A stretch of DNA of 43,219 bases from contig URCS01000013.1 of the NCBI GenBank assembly GCA_900546455.1, forward strand, positions 1 through 43,219, read 5' to 3'. The notes beneath the pieces were generated by a model that did no database searches, had not been told where the DNA came from, and saw only the letters and a program-made list of their open reading frames with translations. The position numbers and the translations under genes were made by a program. The first letter of the stretch is position 1. The number at the start of each line of letters is the position of its first letter. Source of the stretch: an uncultured Collinsella sp. (GTDB taxonomy: Bacteria; Actinomycetota; Coriobacteriia; Coriobacteriales; Coriobacteriaceae). Below are positions 7,953-15,173 of this stretch, in pieces.

Positions 7953-8063
7953 CTAATGGCAGAATTTATCCATGTAGTCCTCAAAGTCGAACACTTCTAC
8001 CACGACGCCCTCTTCCTGAAACTCTTTCAGCTGCTCCAAGAGATCTTTGTTAATAACGTCCAT
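7953..8063 (-). CDS. 36-residue candidate RiPP precursor peptide
   Basis: The small gene has an ideal AGGAGG (8071-8076) seven bases before its ATG and is 14 nt behind the stop of the PqqD-like protein, so it is clearly translated as part of the operon. The peptide is acidic; its N-terminal half (residues 1-19, with LLEQLKEFQ) is helix-prone like a RiPP leader, and its C-terminal half VVVEVFDFEDYMDKFCH ends with the only cysteine and the only histidine. Position after a radical SAM enzyme, an RRE-like protein and an exporter suggests it is the modified substrate. It does not match a precursor family I can name. It is too short for ordinary gene finders. The alternative is a small accessory or regulatory peptide. 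Confidence 0.7.
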   Translation of the reverse strand: MDVINKDLLEQLKEFQEEGVVVEVFDFEDYMDKFCH

Positions 8064-8076
8064 GCAGAAACCTCCT

Positions 8077-8802
8077 CTATCTAATCAATTGTAGTATATC
8101 TGCTTTCATGCAATTATCAACCAACTTGTTTAATTGCTCCTCGCTTGCCGATAGTCCCTCTTTTTTCAAAATGTCGCGCACCTCGTTCTTAGTAATCGGC
8201 TTTTCAAACAACGAAAGCAAAGCGAACGAAAAATCATTAACCGCACACATTCTATGGGTGGCACAACTCAGCAGTACTCTTAACCCCTCTTTTGAGCGTC
8301 CGACTTCTTTCACAAACGAACTTTTAACCAATTGAAAACCATTATCGTGCATTACATAATCGGCATCGATATTTGTATTCAGCAATCCATAATGCAACAG
8401 TTCTTCTATCGCCCTTGTCAGCTCGAGATCGCCCTGATCAAGGATAAGAGAAATGCTACAATCGGCCTCCAATAAACGGGCCAACTTAAGGTATACCAAC
8501 TGGGAAACAGCATAGACATGATGGTATTCAGAATTATAGAAGTAGGCAAATGGCTCAACGAGCACGACAGAGGTCTTGGAATCCAGCCAGATTCGATCAG
8601 CTGGATTTAGACTAGTCAGCCGTCGCTTTACTTTGGTCAAATGTCCCTTATACCTGACAGCGTGAATAGAATCTAGGATCCAGGTCACCTCTGAAATATG
8701 AAGCCGCTGGGGCAAGTCAATTGTGTCGCTACCGTTTATGACTTCTTGCATATAAAAATCAATATGATGCTCATCAGATAAGGATTTTGCTTCATTTCTC
8801 AT
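8077..8802 (-). CDS. Protein with C-terminal PqqD-like (RRE-type) domain
   Basis: The 241-residue protein has no recognised N-terminal domain (residues 1-150, mixed alpha/beta, no signal peptide). The last 88 residues (154-241) read like a PqqD-type winged helix: strands around LVKSSFVKEV and LRVLLSCATHRMCAVND, then 'FSFALLSLFEKPITKNEVRD', a helix, and LNKLVDNCMKADIL. Such domains bind leader peptides and present them to radical SAM enzymes. The ATG overlaps the radical SAM stop codon (ATGA), and the stop lies one base before the AGGAGG of the peptide gene. The N-terminus MRNEAKSLSDE could continue the radical SAM C-terminus, so the pair may derive from one fused protein. The domain call is by eye and needs a profile search. 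Confidence 0.6.
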   Translation of the reverse strand: MRNEAKSLSDEHHIDFYMQEVINGSDTIDLPQRLHISEVTWILDSIHAVRYKGHLTKVKRRLTSLNPADRIWLDSKTSVVLVEPFAYFYNSEYHHVYAVSQLVYLKLARLLEADCSISLILDQGDLELTRAIEELLHYGLLNTNIDADYVMHDNGFQLVKSSFVKEVGRSKEGLRVLLSCATHRMCAVNDFSFALLSLFEKPITKNEVRDILKKEGLSASEEQLNKLVDNCMKADILQLIR

Positions 8803-10355
8803 AAACCAGTGCCTGAAACATAATCCACTTCGAGGCGCAAATCCTCATATTGGGACTTCGGCATTACAGAGACACCATACTTATCGGGATGATTCCAAAC
8901 ATCCGACCCCATAACGAGACCAAAATTCGTAAATCCTCTCGTGGAATATGGAACACCACATACCTGTTTTGAATAATTCAAAACATTCTCTGTATAAGCT
9001 AAGGTGTTCAGAGCCTCTTCTTTAGTTTCGGTCGGAAAGCCAATCATAAAGAATAGATGAACAGGAATACCCGCATTGAGACAATCATGGATATTGCGAT
9101 CAATCCAATCAACTCTCGTGTTCTTCTTCATTAGATCAAGAACTCTTTGGTTGTATGACTCGAGGCCAAACTGAATCTGCCTACATCCACTTTGGTATAT
9201 CTTGTTGAAAACGTCTGTACTTAGGGTTGGAGAGAACCTCGTTTCTCCATGCCAGAAAAACGTTTTTCCCGATGCGTTTATTTCATCCGCGAGTTGCTCC
9301 ATTCTTTTGCCTTCGAATGTTTCATCCACAAAAGAGAAAACTCTCGTGCCGTATTTTTCATTTAACCGACACATTATTTCAAATACTCTCGATATAGGCA
9401 TCTTTCGGTAACAACCACCGGTAGCACCGGGAATGGTGCAGAAGGCGCAATGATTAAAACACTGCCTAGAGGAATAAACCGGCAATATTAACTCAGGCAT
9501 GAAGTATTTAGAAAGGGCGAAGCCATCGAAATCGGGAACTGTATCGTTGATAAATGTTTGCTCAATCCGATAGTTTTTATATATCTTTCCACCTTTAGCA
9601 TGGCAAAGGTTTGGAACACAGTCGAGATTGTCATCACCAGAGTCAAGAGCCTCAAGAAGACGTGCAAGCGGCTCTTCGCCGTCATACATCATTATCGAAT
9701 CAATGTATTCAAAAAAGGGATGCCATTCTTTCATGCAGTCATCTGCTAAACGAGTAATGTAATTGCCGCCCAATGAGACGTGTTTAACAGATGGACATTC
9801 TTCTTTAATCAGTTTCGCTAACGTAACTGCAGAAATCAATTGGAAACAGCCGCTCACCGAAATCCCAATAAACTCGATTTTTTCCCTCTGAATACGCTTA
9901 AGAAAGGCAATTTCATAGAAGGAAATAAACGGATTATGCAAGGTATCCGCAAGCGATTTCATTATTTCTGGTGTCGAATAATAATCATAGGGCAGATCTA
10001 TGGAGTTGAACGTGTATTTAACTCCATATGAGACGTGATTTATGATATAGAGTGCATTTCTAAAAATGTTTTCAGCATATTGTCTTTCTTTTAGATTAAA
10101 GTATCTCTTCGATCTGAAAATATCTTTTGCCTCGTCAACATTAAGTGCTGACTTTTGTATCAACTCGATTGTTAATTGAACATTCGAACTAAACGAATCC
10201 TTTGATTCCCGATACCTTTTACAGCACTCTTCGACATGTCTATAAGATAGGAGGTCATCGTAAAATTCCACGTTTAAGTCAACGATGTCAACTTTATATT
10301 GTTCAACCTCTTGAAGATATGACTTCAAAACAGGCAAGGCAAGATACGGCCCCAC
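8799..10355 (-). CDS. Radical SAM enzyme with cobalamin-binding-like N-terminal domain
   Basis: The protein has the CX3CX2C cluster motif of radical SAM enzymes at Cys299, Cys303 and Cys306 (SSRQCFNHCAFC), which ligates a 4Fe-4S cluster and S-adenosylmethionine. Ahead of it lies a Rossmann-like cobalamin-binding-type region (GISVSG near 164, SLGGNY near 194, DGEEPL near 225), though no DxHxxG cobalt-ligand motif is seen. No SPASM motif follows. The frame given starts at GTG 10355, preceded by GGATGGAG, but upstream in-frame codons to an ATG at 10397 encode conserved-looking sequence interrupted by TGA (see 10356-10397). The gene is AT-rich, follows the exporter by 7 nt if counted from 10397, and overlaps the PqqD-like gene by 4 nt. 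A role in modifying the 36-residue peptide is inferred from context. Confidence 0.8.
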   Translation of the reverse strand: MGPYLALPVLKSYLQEVEQYKVDIVDLNVEFYDDLLSYRHVEECCKRYRESKDSFSSNVQLTIELIQKSALNVDEAKDIFRSKRYFNLKERQYAENIFRNALYIINHVSYGVKYTFNSIDLPYDYYSTPEIMKSLADTLHNPFISFYEIAFLKRIQREKIEFIGISVSGCFQLISAVTLAKLIKEECPSVKHVSLGGNYITRLADDCMKEWHPFFEYIDSIMMYDGEEPLARLLEALDSGDDNLDCVPNLCHAKGGKIYKNYRIEQTFINDTVPDFDGFALSKYFMPELILPVYSSRQCFNHCAFCTIPGATGGCYRKMPISRVFEIMCRLNEKYGTRVFSFVDETFEGKRMEQLADEINASGKTFFWHGETRFSPTLSTDVFNKIYQSGCRQIQFGLESYNQRVLDLMKKNTRVDWIDRNIHDCLNAGIPVHLFFMIGFPTETKEEALNTLAYTENVLNYSKQVCGVPYSTRGFTNFGLVMGSDVWNHPDKYGVSVMPKSQYEDLRLEVDYVSGTGL

Positions 10356-10397
10356 TGGACTCCATCCTGGGGGAAATACTCAAAGCGTTTTAGGCAT
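10356..10397 (-). other. Upstream N-terminal codons of the radical SAM gene with in-frame TGA at codon 6
   Basis: From the ATG at 10397-10395 the frame reads MPKTL, then TGA at 10382-10380, then VFPPGWSP and straight on into the downstream protein at GTG 10355. The residues after the TGA continue the first strand and loop expected for this enzyme class, so the ATG is probably the ancestral start. The ATG is 7 nt after the exporter stop, which fits translational coupling. Possible readings are a nonsense mutation rescued by reinitiation at GTG 10355 (a GGATGGAG precedes it), UGA recoding, or a base-call error. Confidence 0.65.
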
Positions 10398-10404
10398 ATC
10401 AACG

Positions 10405-11589
10405 TCACATCTTTCGCAAATAATTCAATTGAAACACAACTACCATCATAATTGAAAATACACCAAGTCCTGTAACGAGAATTGAGAACATCGCGATGCT
10501 CGTGAACAGCGAAACAAGGAGTGTTGAAATAACAACAGCAACCGATTGCAAAGACTCCCTAATTGAAAACAGGCTTATCGATTCAGATTCGTCTCTCGCC
10601 AAATCCTGCAGCGATGTTATGAGAAGCACATCTTGAATGGCGTTTCCGGCACCGACGATAAAAAGGAAAATAAACGATATCCCAGACGCATAGCGATAGC
10701 CAAACGCCAGATACGCACCGAGCGCAAGATACGTCACAAAACAATATGATTTAACGCAATCGGAACCACTAATTAAACGACCATATATTGTATTTCCGAA
10801 CAACAGTCCGATTGTAAGACTACTCTGAAGGAATCCGTATTGTATCGATGACGAGTCAAATTGCAATTGCGCAATAGCTGGCAAAAGAGAATTCAGAGAG
10901 CCGAATGCCACACCACTAGAAATATCGATTAATAGGAAACCAATTGCCAAGTGCTTCGCGCTAAGATCACTAAATGCAGTCCTGTTTTTTTCATTTTTGC
11001 TTATCCCCTCTTTATCATTAACCTCGATAACCGACGGAACATCTCGCAGCAACCAGAACGACGCGGCAAAAGAAAGCGCGTCTAATGCAAGAACAGCCTC
11101 CGCCCCAAATTGAGCGACAACAAAACCGCCGGCAACTGGCCCCAGAACCATCATCAAATTCTGCAGAAACCCAAACGAATTATTAATTACGTCGCGATTG
11201 ATACTATTCGTATTGGCTCTTAACAACGAGTAAAAGCAGGGCATTTCAACCGTTCGGCAAAGCGATACCGCGCACGTAATAGCAAACATACTCCATTTAC
11301 TATCAACAAAAATATAGCAAACGAATAATCCCGCGCGAATTAAGTCTGCCAATCTCATGGCCTGCAGTGTCCCGATACCCATCTTCTGAGGCAGCTGCGC
11401 GAGCGCAACTGAAAACAGAGAGGGGGCAAATCTGCAGCAGACCATCAAAGCAGTTGCAGAAACATCGTGAGTTACCTCGTAAATCAGCATTGGCAAAGCA
11501 ATATTCGCACACCAATTGCCTATTTCGCTTATCCCTCTAGCAATATATAGGACCCGAACCGGACGGCTAGCTCTCAATACCGTGAACAT
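10405..11589 (-). CDS. MFS transporter, putative peptide exporter
   Basis: The 394-residue membrane protein shows about twelve hydrophobic segments and the two-bundle layout of MFS_3/EntS-like exporters, starting with a cytoplasmic VRVLYIARGISEIGNW segment. It most likely exports the product of the operon; no protease domain is present, so leader removal would need another enzyme. The gene overlaps the end of the DUF2087 gene by 23 nt; ATG 11589 has GAGG nine bases upstream, and GTG 11592 is an alternative. The stop is 7 nt ahead of the probable ATG of the radical SAM gene. Base composition is AT-rich like its neighbours. Confidence 0.8.
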   Translation of the reverse strand: MFTVLRASRPVRVLYIARGISEIGNWCANIALPMLIYEVTHDVSATALMVCCRFAPSLFSVALAQLPQKMGIGTLQAMRLADLIRAGLFVCYIFVDSKWSMFAITCAVSLCRTVEMPCFYSLLRANTNSINRDVINNSFGFLQNLMMVLGPVAGGFVVAQFGAEAVLALDALSFAASFWLLRDVPSVIEVNDKEGISKNEKNRTAFSDLSAKHLAIGFLLIDISSGVAFGSLNSLLPAIAQLQFDSSSIQYGFLQSSLTIGLLFGNTIYGRLISGSDCVKSYCFVTYLALGAYLAFGYRYASGISFIFLFIVGAGNAIQDVLLITSLQDLARDESESISLFSIRESLQSVAVVISTLLVSLFTSIAMFSILVTGLGVFSIMMVVVFQLNYLRKM

Positions 11590-11848
11590 CACGATTAACC
11601 TCGTATTTCAGGCCTCGCTCATCCCTTAATAGGAATCCATAATCAACCAAGTACCGCCTCAACACGGCATAATCAGGATAGAGCTGTGACAGCACACGAT
11701 TAACCTGAAGCTCCGTATAACTTGTATTTAATTCAAAGAAAGAGACGGCCCATAGCAGCATGATTCTTTTATAGCTTTCCTTTTTTGGAATTGAAACCAG
11801 CTCGCCATTCTTGAGAAATCGTTTTTTAAAGTCTATTAGCTCATCCAT
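11567..11848 (-). CDS. DUF2087-domain protein, putative regulator
   Basis: The 93-residue protein matches the DUF2087 pattern: a FKKRFLKNGELVSIPKKES start, 'RIMLLWAVSFFELNTSYTE', 'VNRVLSQLYPDYAVLRRYLVDYGFLLRD' and a final Tyr-containing strand. Such domains occur in small, winged-helix-like proteins often linked to transcription control; no biochemical role is established. It is the first gene of the AT-rich peptide operon, with GGAGG seven bases before its ATG, and overlaps the exporter gene. It may regulate the operon or take part in immunity; both are guesses from position. Confidence 0.75.
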   Translation of the reverse strand: MDELIDFKKRFLKNGELVSIPKKESYKRIMLLWAVSFFELNTSYTELQVNRVLSQLYPDYAVLRRYLVDYGFLLRDERGLKYEVNRDVHGIES

Positions 11849-11927
11849 TCACATCCTCCATTTCATACGCATCTAATACTAAAAATGCATACGCTTTAGG
11901 TCATCGCATTCGGCTTCTATATTCGAA

Positions 11928-12167
11928 CTAAACTCGAACTAATCTAAATGATTTGCTCAAACACTCTTCGAAAGCTCGTTTTTCACTCTGAGTAAAACGC
12001 CCTTCCCAGTCAGTCCACGAACAGGAAGGCAACTCACAGCGAGCGGAGTCGAAGCCCTCTGCCGTCGGTCGTTCAAAATGCACGACAACCTTTTCGATAT
12101 CCCCATCTGTAATCAGGTCAGAATGAACGACCTCGGTACCGTCTTCGAATGTCATATACGGGTACAT
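11928..12167 (-). CDS. Small conserved hypothetical protein (79 aa)
   Basis: The acidic 79-residue protein begins MYPYMTFEDGTEVVHSDL and contains VVVHFERPTAEGFDSARCEL. From memory, this sequence type recurs as a small hypothetical protein in gut Firmicutes and Actinobacteria, frequently in mobile elements; no function is known. The open frame extends upstream to 12422, but the ATG at 12167 has GAGGTGG at the right distance and starts the conserved part. It lies upstream of the radical SAM operon in the same orientation and may belong to the same transferred island. Confidence 0.7.
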   Translation of the reverse strand: MYPYMTFEDGTEVVHSDLITDGDIEKVVVHFERPTAEGFDSARCELPSCSWTDWEGRFTQSEKRAFEECLSKSFRLVRV

Positions 12168-12341
12168 CACGTAAACCACCTCGCAATCGTAAATCCAGTT
12201 TAGCATCAAGCTATTGCACCAAAGACAGCAAGCCCCCTTGATGAGTTGATGGTATCTGTTAAATGTCACGTACGATTCACATCTGGTGGGTACCCTGATG
12301 GCTACACGAAACGAAGCAGATTTACACCGGGAGGACCCCGT

Positions 12342-13292
12342 ATGACAACCAAGTACACCGACGCGCCGCGCACGCGCGTCATGACGCCAGCATCGCTCAA
12401 CAACGGCGTGCACGAGAACCATTCCATCGGACAGACCATGGCCATCGCGCCCAAAAAGGGCCTGTTTGACGACATTTCCATTCCCCAGATCATCGCCGGC
12501 GCCGCAGCTGCCGCCACGAGCGTCGCACTTGCCTCCAAGATTGGTATCGCTGGTTCAGTAATTGGCGCCGCCGTGAGCTCGGTCATCACCGTTGTGTCAT
12601 CGCAGGTCTACCGCCACTTTATCTCTGCCAGCGCCGAAGCCATCAAAGGTACGCACGCCGCCGTCGACTACCCCGCCGGCGCCTACGAGCCCGTTGAGTT
12701 TAATGCCGAGGAGCACCTGGGCGGCGCCGCGACTACGCAGGAGATGCGCCAGATTGCGGGGCGCGCGACCACGGCGCGCGTTGCTCCCGACAGCCTGCGC
12801 GCCAAGGCGGCGGCAGAGCGCAGTCAGACGCAAAAGAAGGTCATCGTCTTCTCGATCGCCATCGCCATCGTCGCGGTCATCGCCTGCGCCGGCGCCATCC
12901 TTATCACCACCGCCGGTGAGGGTCTGGGCGAGCGCCCCGAGCCAATCCTTTCGTCGCGCACGACGGAAAGCGATGCAAATGGCAACACCCAGTCGCAAGA
13001 CCAGCAGGCACAGACGGACGGCACGCAAGACAGTTCCACCTCTACCGATTCGTCCTCGAATACCCAAAACCAATCGCAGGGCGCCGATTCTTCTGTGAAC
13101 AACAGCGGCGCGCAATCCGGCACGACCGACTCAAGCCAAACGACTGACGGTTCGCAGCCGAACACGGGAGGCCAGACGAGCGACACCACGTCGGGAACGG
13201 GCACAGCAGACAGCAACAACAGCAATTCGAGTGGCACCACATCGGGCACGGCATCTGACAGTTCAAGCCAAGGCACGACATCGGACAACTAG
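12342..13292 (+). CDS. Membrane protein with long Ser/Thr/Gln/Asp-rich tail
   Basis: The 316-residue protein has a Gly/Ala-rich hydrophobic stretch at about 46-85, a polar linker (95-165), a clear transmembrane helix at 167-190, and a roughly 125-residue low-complexity tail made almost only of S, T, Q, N, D and G. The tail is probably outside the cell and unstructured, possibly reaching through the envelope. No enzymatic domain is seen. The start at 12342 has GGGAGG seven bases upstream; the longer frame to 12246 lacks such support. A terminator at 13323-13357 ends it. I do not recognise the family; it may be confined to Coriobacteria. Confidence 0.75.
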   Translation: MTTKYTDAPRTRVMTPASLNNGVHENHSIGQTMAIAPKKGLFDDISIPQIIAGAAAAATSVALASKIGIAGSVIGAAVSSVITVVSSQVYRHFISASAEAIKGTHAAVDYPAGAYEPVEFNAEEHLGGAATTQEMRQIAGRATTARVAPDSLRAKAAAERSQTQKKVIVFSIAIAIVAVIACAGAILITTAGEGLGERPEPILSSRTTESDANGNTQSQDQQAQTDGTQDSSTSTDSSSNTQNQSQGADSSVNNSGAQSGTTDSSQTTDGSQPNTGGQTSDTTSGTGTADSNNSNSSGTTSGTASDSSSQGTTSDN

Positions 13293-13322
13293 GCGCTGCA
13301 TCCCCAGATAGGCAACCTGTAC

Positions 13323-13357
13323 AACGGGCGCGAATCGATAGCGGTTCGCGCCCGTTT
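13323..13357 (+). terminator. Terminator-like hairpin
   Basis: A perfect 12-bp stem (AACGGGCGCGAA at 13323-13334 with 13345-13356) and a 10-nt loop follow the membrane-protein gene. The T tract is short (TTT), so termination may be partial. Confidence 0.7.
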
Positions 13358-13427
13358 GCCTTGGGCGACGAGATGGCAAGCCCCGCGCGATGGTAAGATG
13401 CTTTGGTGTGTAAAGAGGAGATTTGCC

Positions 13428-14726
13428 ATGAGCAAGACAATAGTTACGCCCACGCTTTCGCTGGGCAACCACATCTATCTGTATCGCCTGCTGCGCGATG
13501 CGATTGGATGCGGCAAGCAAACGTTTATGACGCAGGTCGAGGAGGCACTCGCCGCTGGTGACATGGCCGCTTATGACCTGGGCTTCGAGTCCACGCGCGA
13601 GCTGCTCGAGGAGCTCGACGACTGCATTAAGCTGACCGTCTTTAAGGGCGGTCGCCTGTATGCCACGGTCATCGCCAACGAGGCCTGGGATGCCGCCCTT
13701 GCCAAGGGCGAGGACAAGCCCAAGGCTGCCAAGGGAGCCAAGCAGTCCTACAAAAAGAAAAAACGCGGCGAGAAGGACCTCAAGGCCGTGCGCCCCAAGC
13801 ACGTTAAGCGTCCCGAGCCTGAAGCCATGGTTGAAGCCGTGCCAGAATCCGAGCCCGAGCCCGAGATCGAAGTCGCTATTGAGGTAACGGCAGAAGCCGA
13901 AACCGAAATCACCGCTACGACCGATCCCGAAGTCATATCCGAGCAGGAAGCCACTGCGGAGCTCAACGAGGCTCCCAAGTCGACAGCAGAAGAAGCCGCT
14001 AGCCAACCTGAGGCGTCTGCGCTCCAAAACAGCGATGTCTTTGGCGACGAGGCCGAGGACGATCAGCCCGCCGATCAAGACGCTACCGAGTCGACGCCGA
14101 AGCCCGAGACGCCGCAGCCCGCCATCTCGCTCACGGTCGTCTATGACCCCGAGAACGCCAACGCCGGCATCACCACTATGGCATCCACGCCCATCGAAGC
14201 AAAGTCGAGCGTCGAGAATGAGAGCGCGATGCAGGTTGAGTTTGAAACTGCAGCTGTAGACGCGCCCGTCACCGTGAAGCCCGCAGATTCCGCAGTTAAG
14301 CCGGAACCGGTGCCTGAGCCCGCACCCGTCATCGAATCCGTGCCCACCTCTACTTGCGACCAAGTTCCCGCACCGGCACCGGCTTCGGTACCCGCAGCGG
14401 CCCCAACCCCCGCACCCGCAGCACCGACCATCCCCGAGGACTTCCCCGTCGATTTCGCAACCGAGGTCTTCTGCCCCGGCCCGCTTCTGCACCAGTTGTC
14501 GACCTATCTCCCCTACGGCGCCGACACGCTCGGCATCGTCGGCGAGTACTACTGGATCGCCCGCGAGCGCGGTACCATCGAGGCCGCGCGAAACCGCGCA
14601 AACTTCCCCCTGTGCTACACGCAGGCCGGCGAGCGCCGCGAGGTTACCGTGCGCATCCGCCGCAACACCACCGGCGGTCTCGGAGCCGCCTGGGCCATCG
14701 ACAAGGTCGAAGCCCCGGTCGAGTAA
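13428..14726 (+). CDS. Conserved hypothetical protein with Glu/Pro-rich middle region
   Basis: The 432-residue protein has a folded N-terminal domain (1-95) containing GRLYATVIANEAWDAAL, a lysine-rich patch (YKKKKRGEKDLKAV near 106-119), a roughly 220-residue acidic and proline-rich low-complexity middle, and a folded C-terminal domain (about 345-432) with LPYGADTLGIVGEYYWIARE and VRIRRNTTGGLG. It is probably cytoplasmic, since no signal or membrane segment is visible. The basic patch could bind nucleic acid; this is inference. AAGAGGAG precedes the ATG at 13428. I do not recognise the family and give no function. Confidence 0.75.
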   Translation: MSKTIVTPTLSLGNHIYLYRLLRDAIGCGKQTFMTQVEEALAAGDMAAYDLGFESTRELLEELDDCIKLTVFKGGRLYATVIANEAWDAALAKGEDKPKAAKGAKQSYKKKKRGEKDLKAVRPKHVKRPEPEAMVEAVPESEPEPEIEVAIEVTAEAETEITATTDPEVISEQEATAELNEAPKSTAEEAASQPEASALQNSDVFGDEAEDDQPADQDATESTPKPETPQPAISLTVVYDPENANAGITTMASTPIEAKSSVENESAMQVEFETAAVDAPVTVKPADSAVKPEPVPEPAPVIESVPTSTCDQVPAPAPASVPAAAPTPAPAAPTIPEDFPVDFATEVFCPGPLLHQLSTYLPYGADTLGIVGEYYWIARERGTIEAARNRANFPLCYTQAGERREVTVRIRRNTTGGLGAAWAIDKVEAPVE

Positions 14727-14767
14727 AAAACGGCCTCGGATAGCCAATTGACCATCCGAGGCCGTTT
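14725..14767. terminator. Bidirectional terminator between convergent genes
   Basis: A perfect 14-bp stem (14728-14741 with 14754-14767, AAACGGCCTCGGAT) has a 12-nt loop. The minus strand has TTTTTT after it, ending the lipoprotein gene unit; the plus strand has TTT, ending the 432-residue gene. Confidence 0.88.
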
Positions 14768-14780
14768 GAATTCAGGCCTT

Positions 14781-15173
14781 TTAGTTGTCATCGGTGCATA
14801 TAGACACCAGAGAAGCAAGCTCATCCTCAAGTTGCGGAGCAAAGTATCTAAAAGAAACCTGCGCTCCAGTCGGTATCGACTCAATCATATTCGCAGCATT
14901 ATCTGAAACTCGGTACGATGCAGTTTCACCTGTCTTCAAATCCTCTATTGAGCAGACAGCGTCTTCAGCATCAATCGACCTAAGCACGCCTTTTCCTTGT
15001 AACATCACATCGGCATGCCCGCCAGCTATTTCTAATGAACCTGAGTCTGTCGCAGTCACTTCTCCGGAACCTCCGCGCGATATCTCTTCCTTTGTTGAAC
15101 AGCCCACCAATGAAGCCATCAGCACCAAAGACAGAGCTAGACGAATCGCCCTACTTCGAAAAAGTCGTTCCAT
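14781..15173 (-). CDS. Putative lipoprotein
   Basis: The 130-residue protein begins with a basic n-region and hydrophobic helix and has a lipobox LVGC around residues 21-24, so it should be lipid-anchored on the outside of the membrane. The mature part is a small, probably beta-rich domain (LEIAGGHADVMLQGKGVLRS, SVICTDDN end) of no family I can name. The frame opens at 15200, but ATG 15173 gives a normal signal peptide. It overlaps the end of the Tat-exported peptidase gene by 23 nt, so the two are co-translated and likely act together at the cell surface, for instance as an inhibitor or anchor. Base composition is AT-rich. Confidence 0.7.
   Translation of the reverse strand: MERLFRSRAIRLALSLVLMASLVGCSTKEEISRGGSGEVTATDSGSLEIAGGHADVMLQGKGVLRSIDAEDAVCSIEDLKTGETASYRVSDNAANMIESIPTGAQVSFRYFAPQLEDELASLVSICTDDN

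Noticed and set aside
10380..10382. Selenocysteine codon in the radical SAM gene
   Set aside because: The residue would sit in the first strand of a Rossmann-like domain, where hydrophobic residues are expected, and no convincing SECIS-type hairpin was seen right after it. A mutation or reinitiation is simpler, though not proven.
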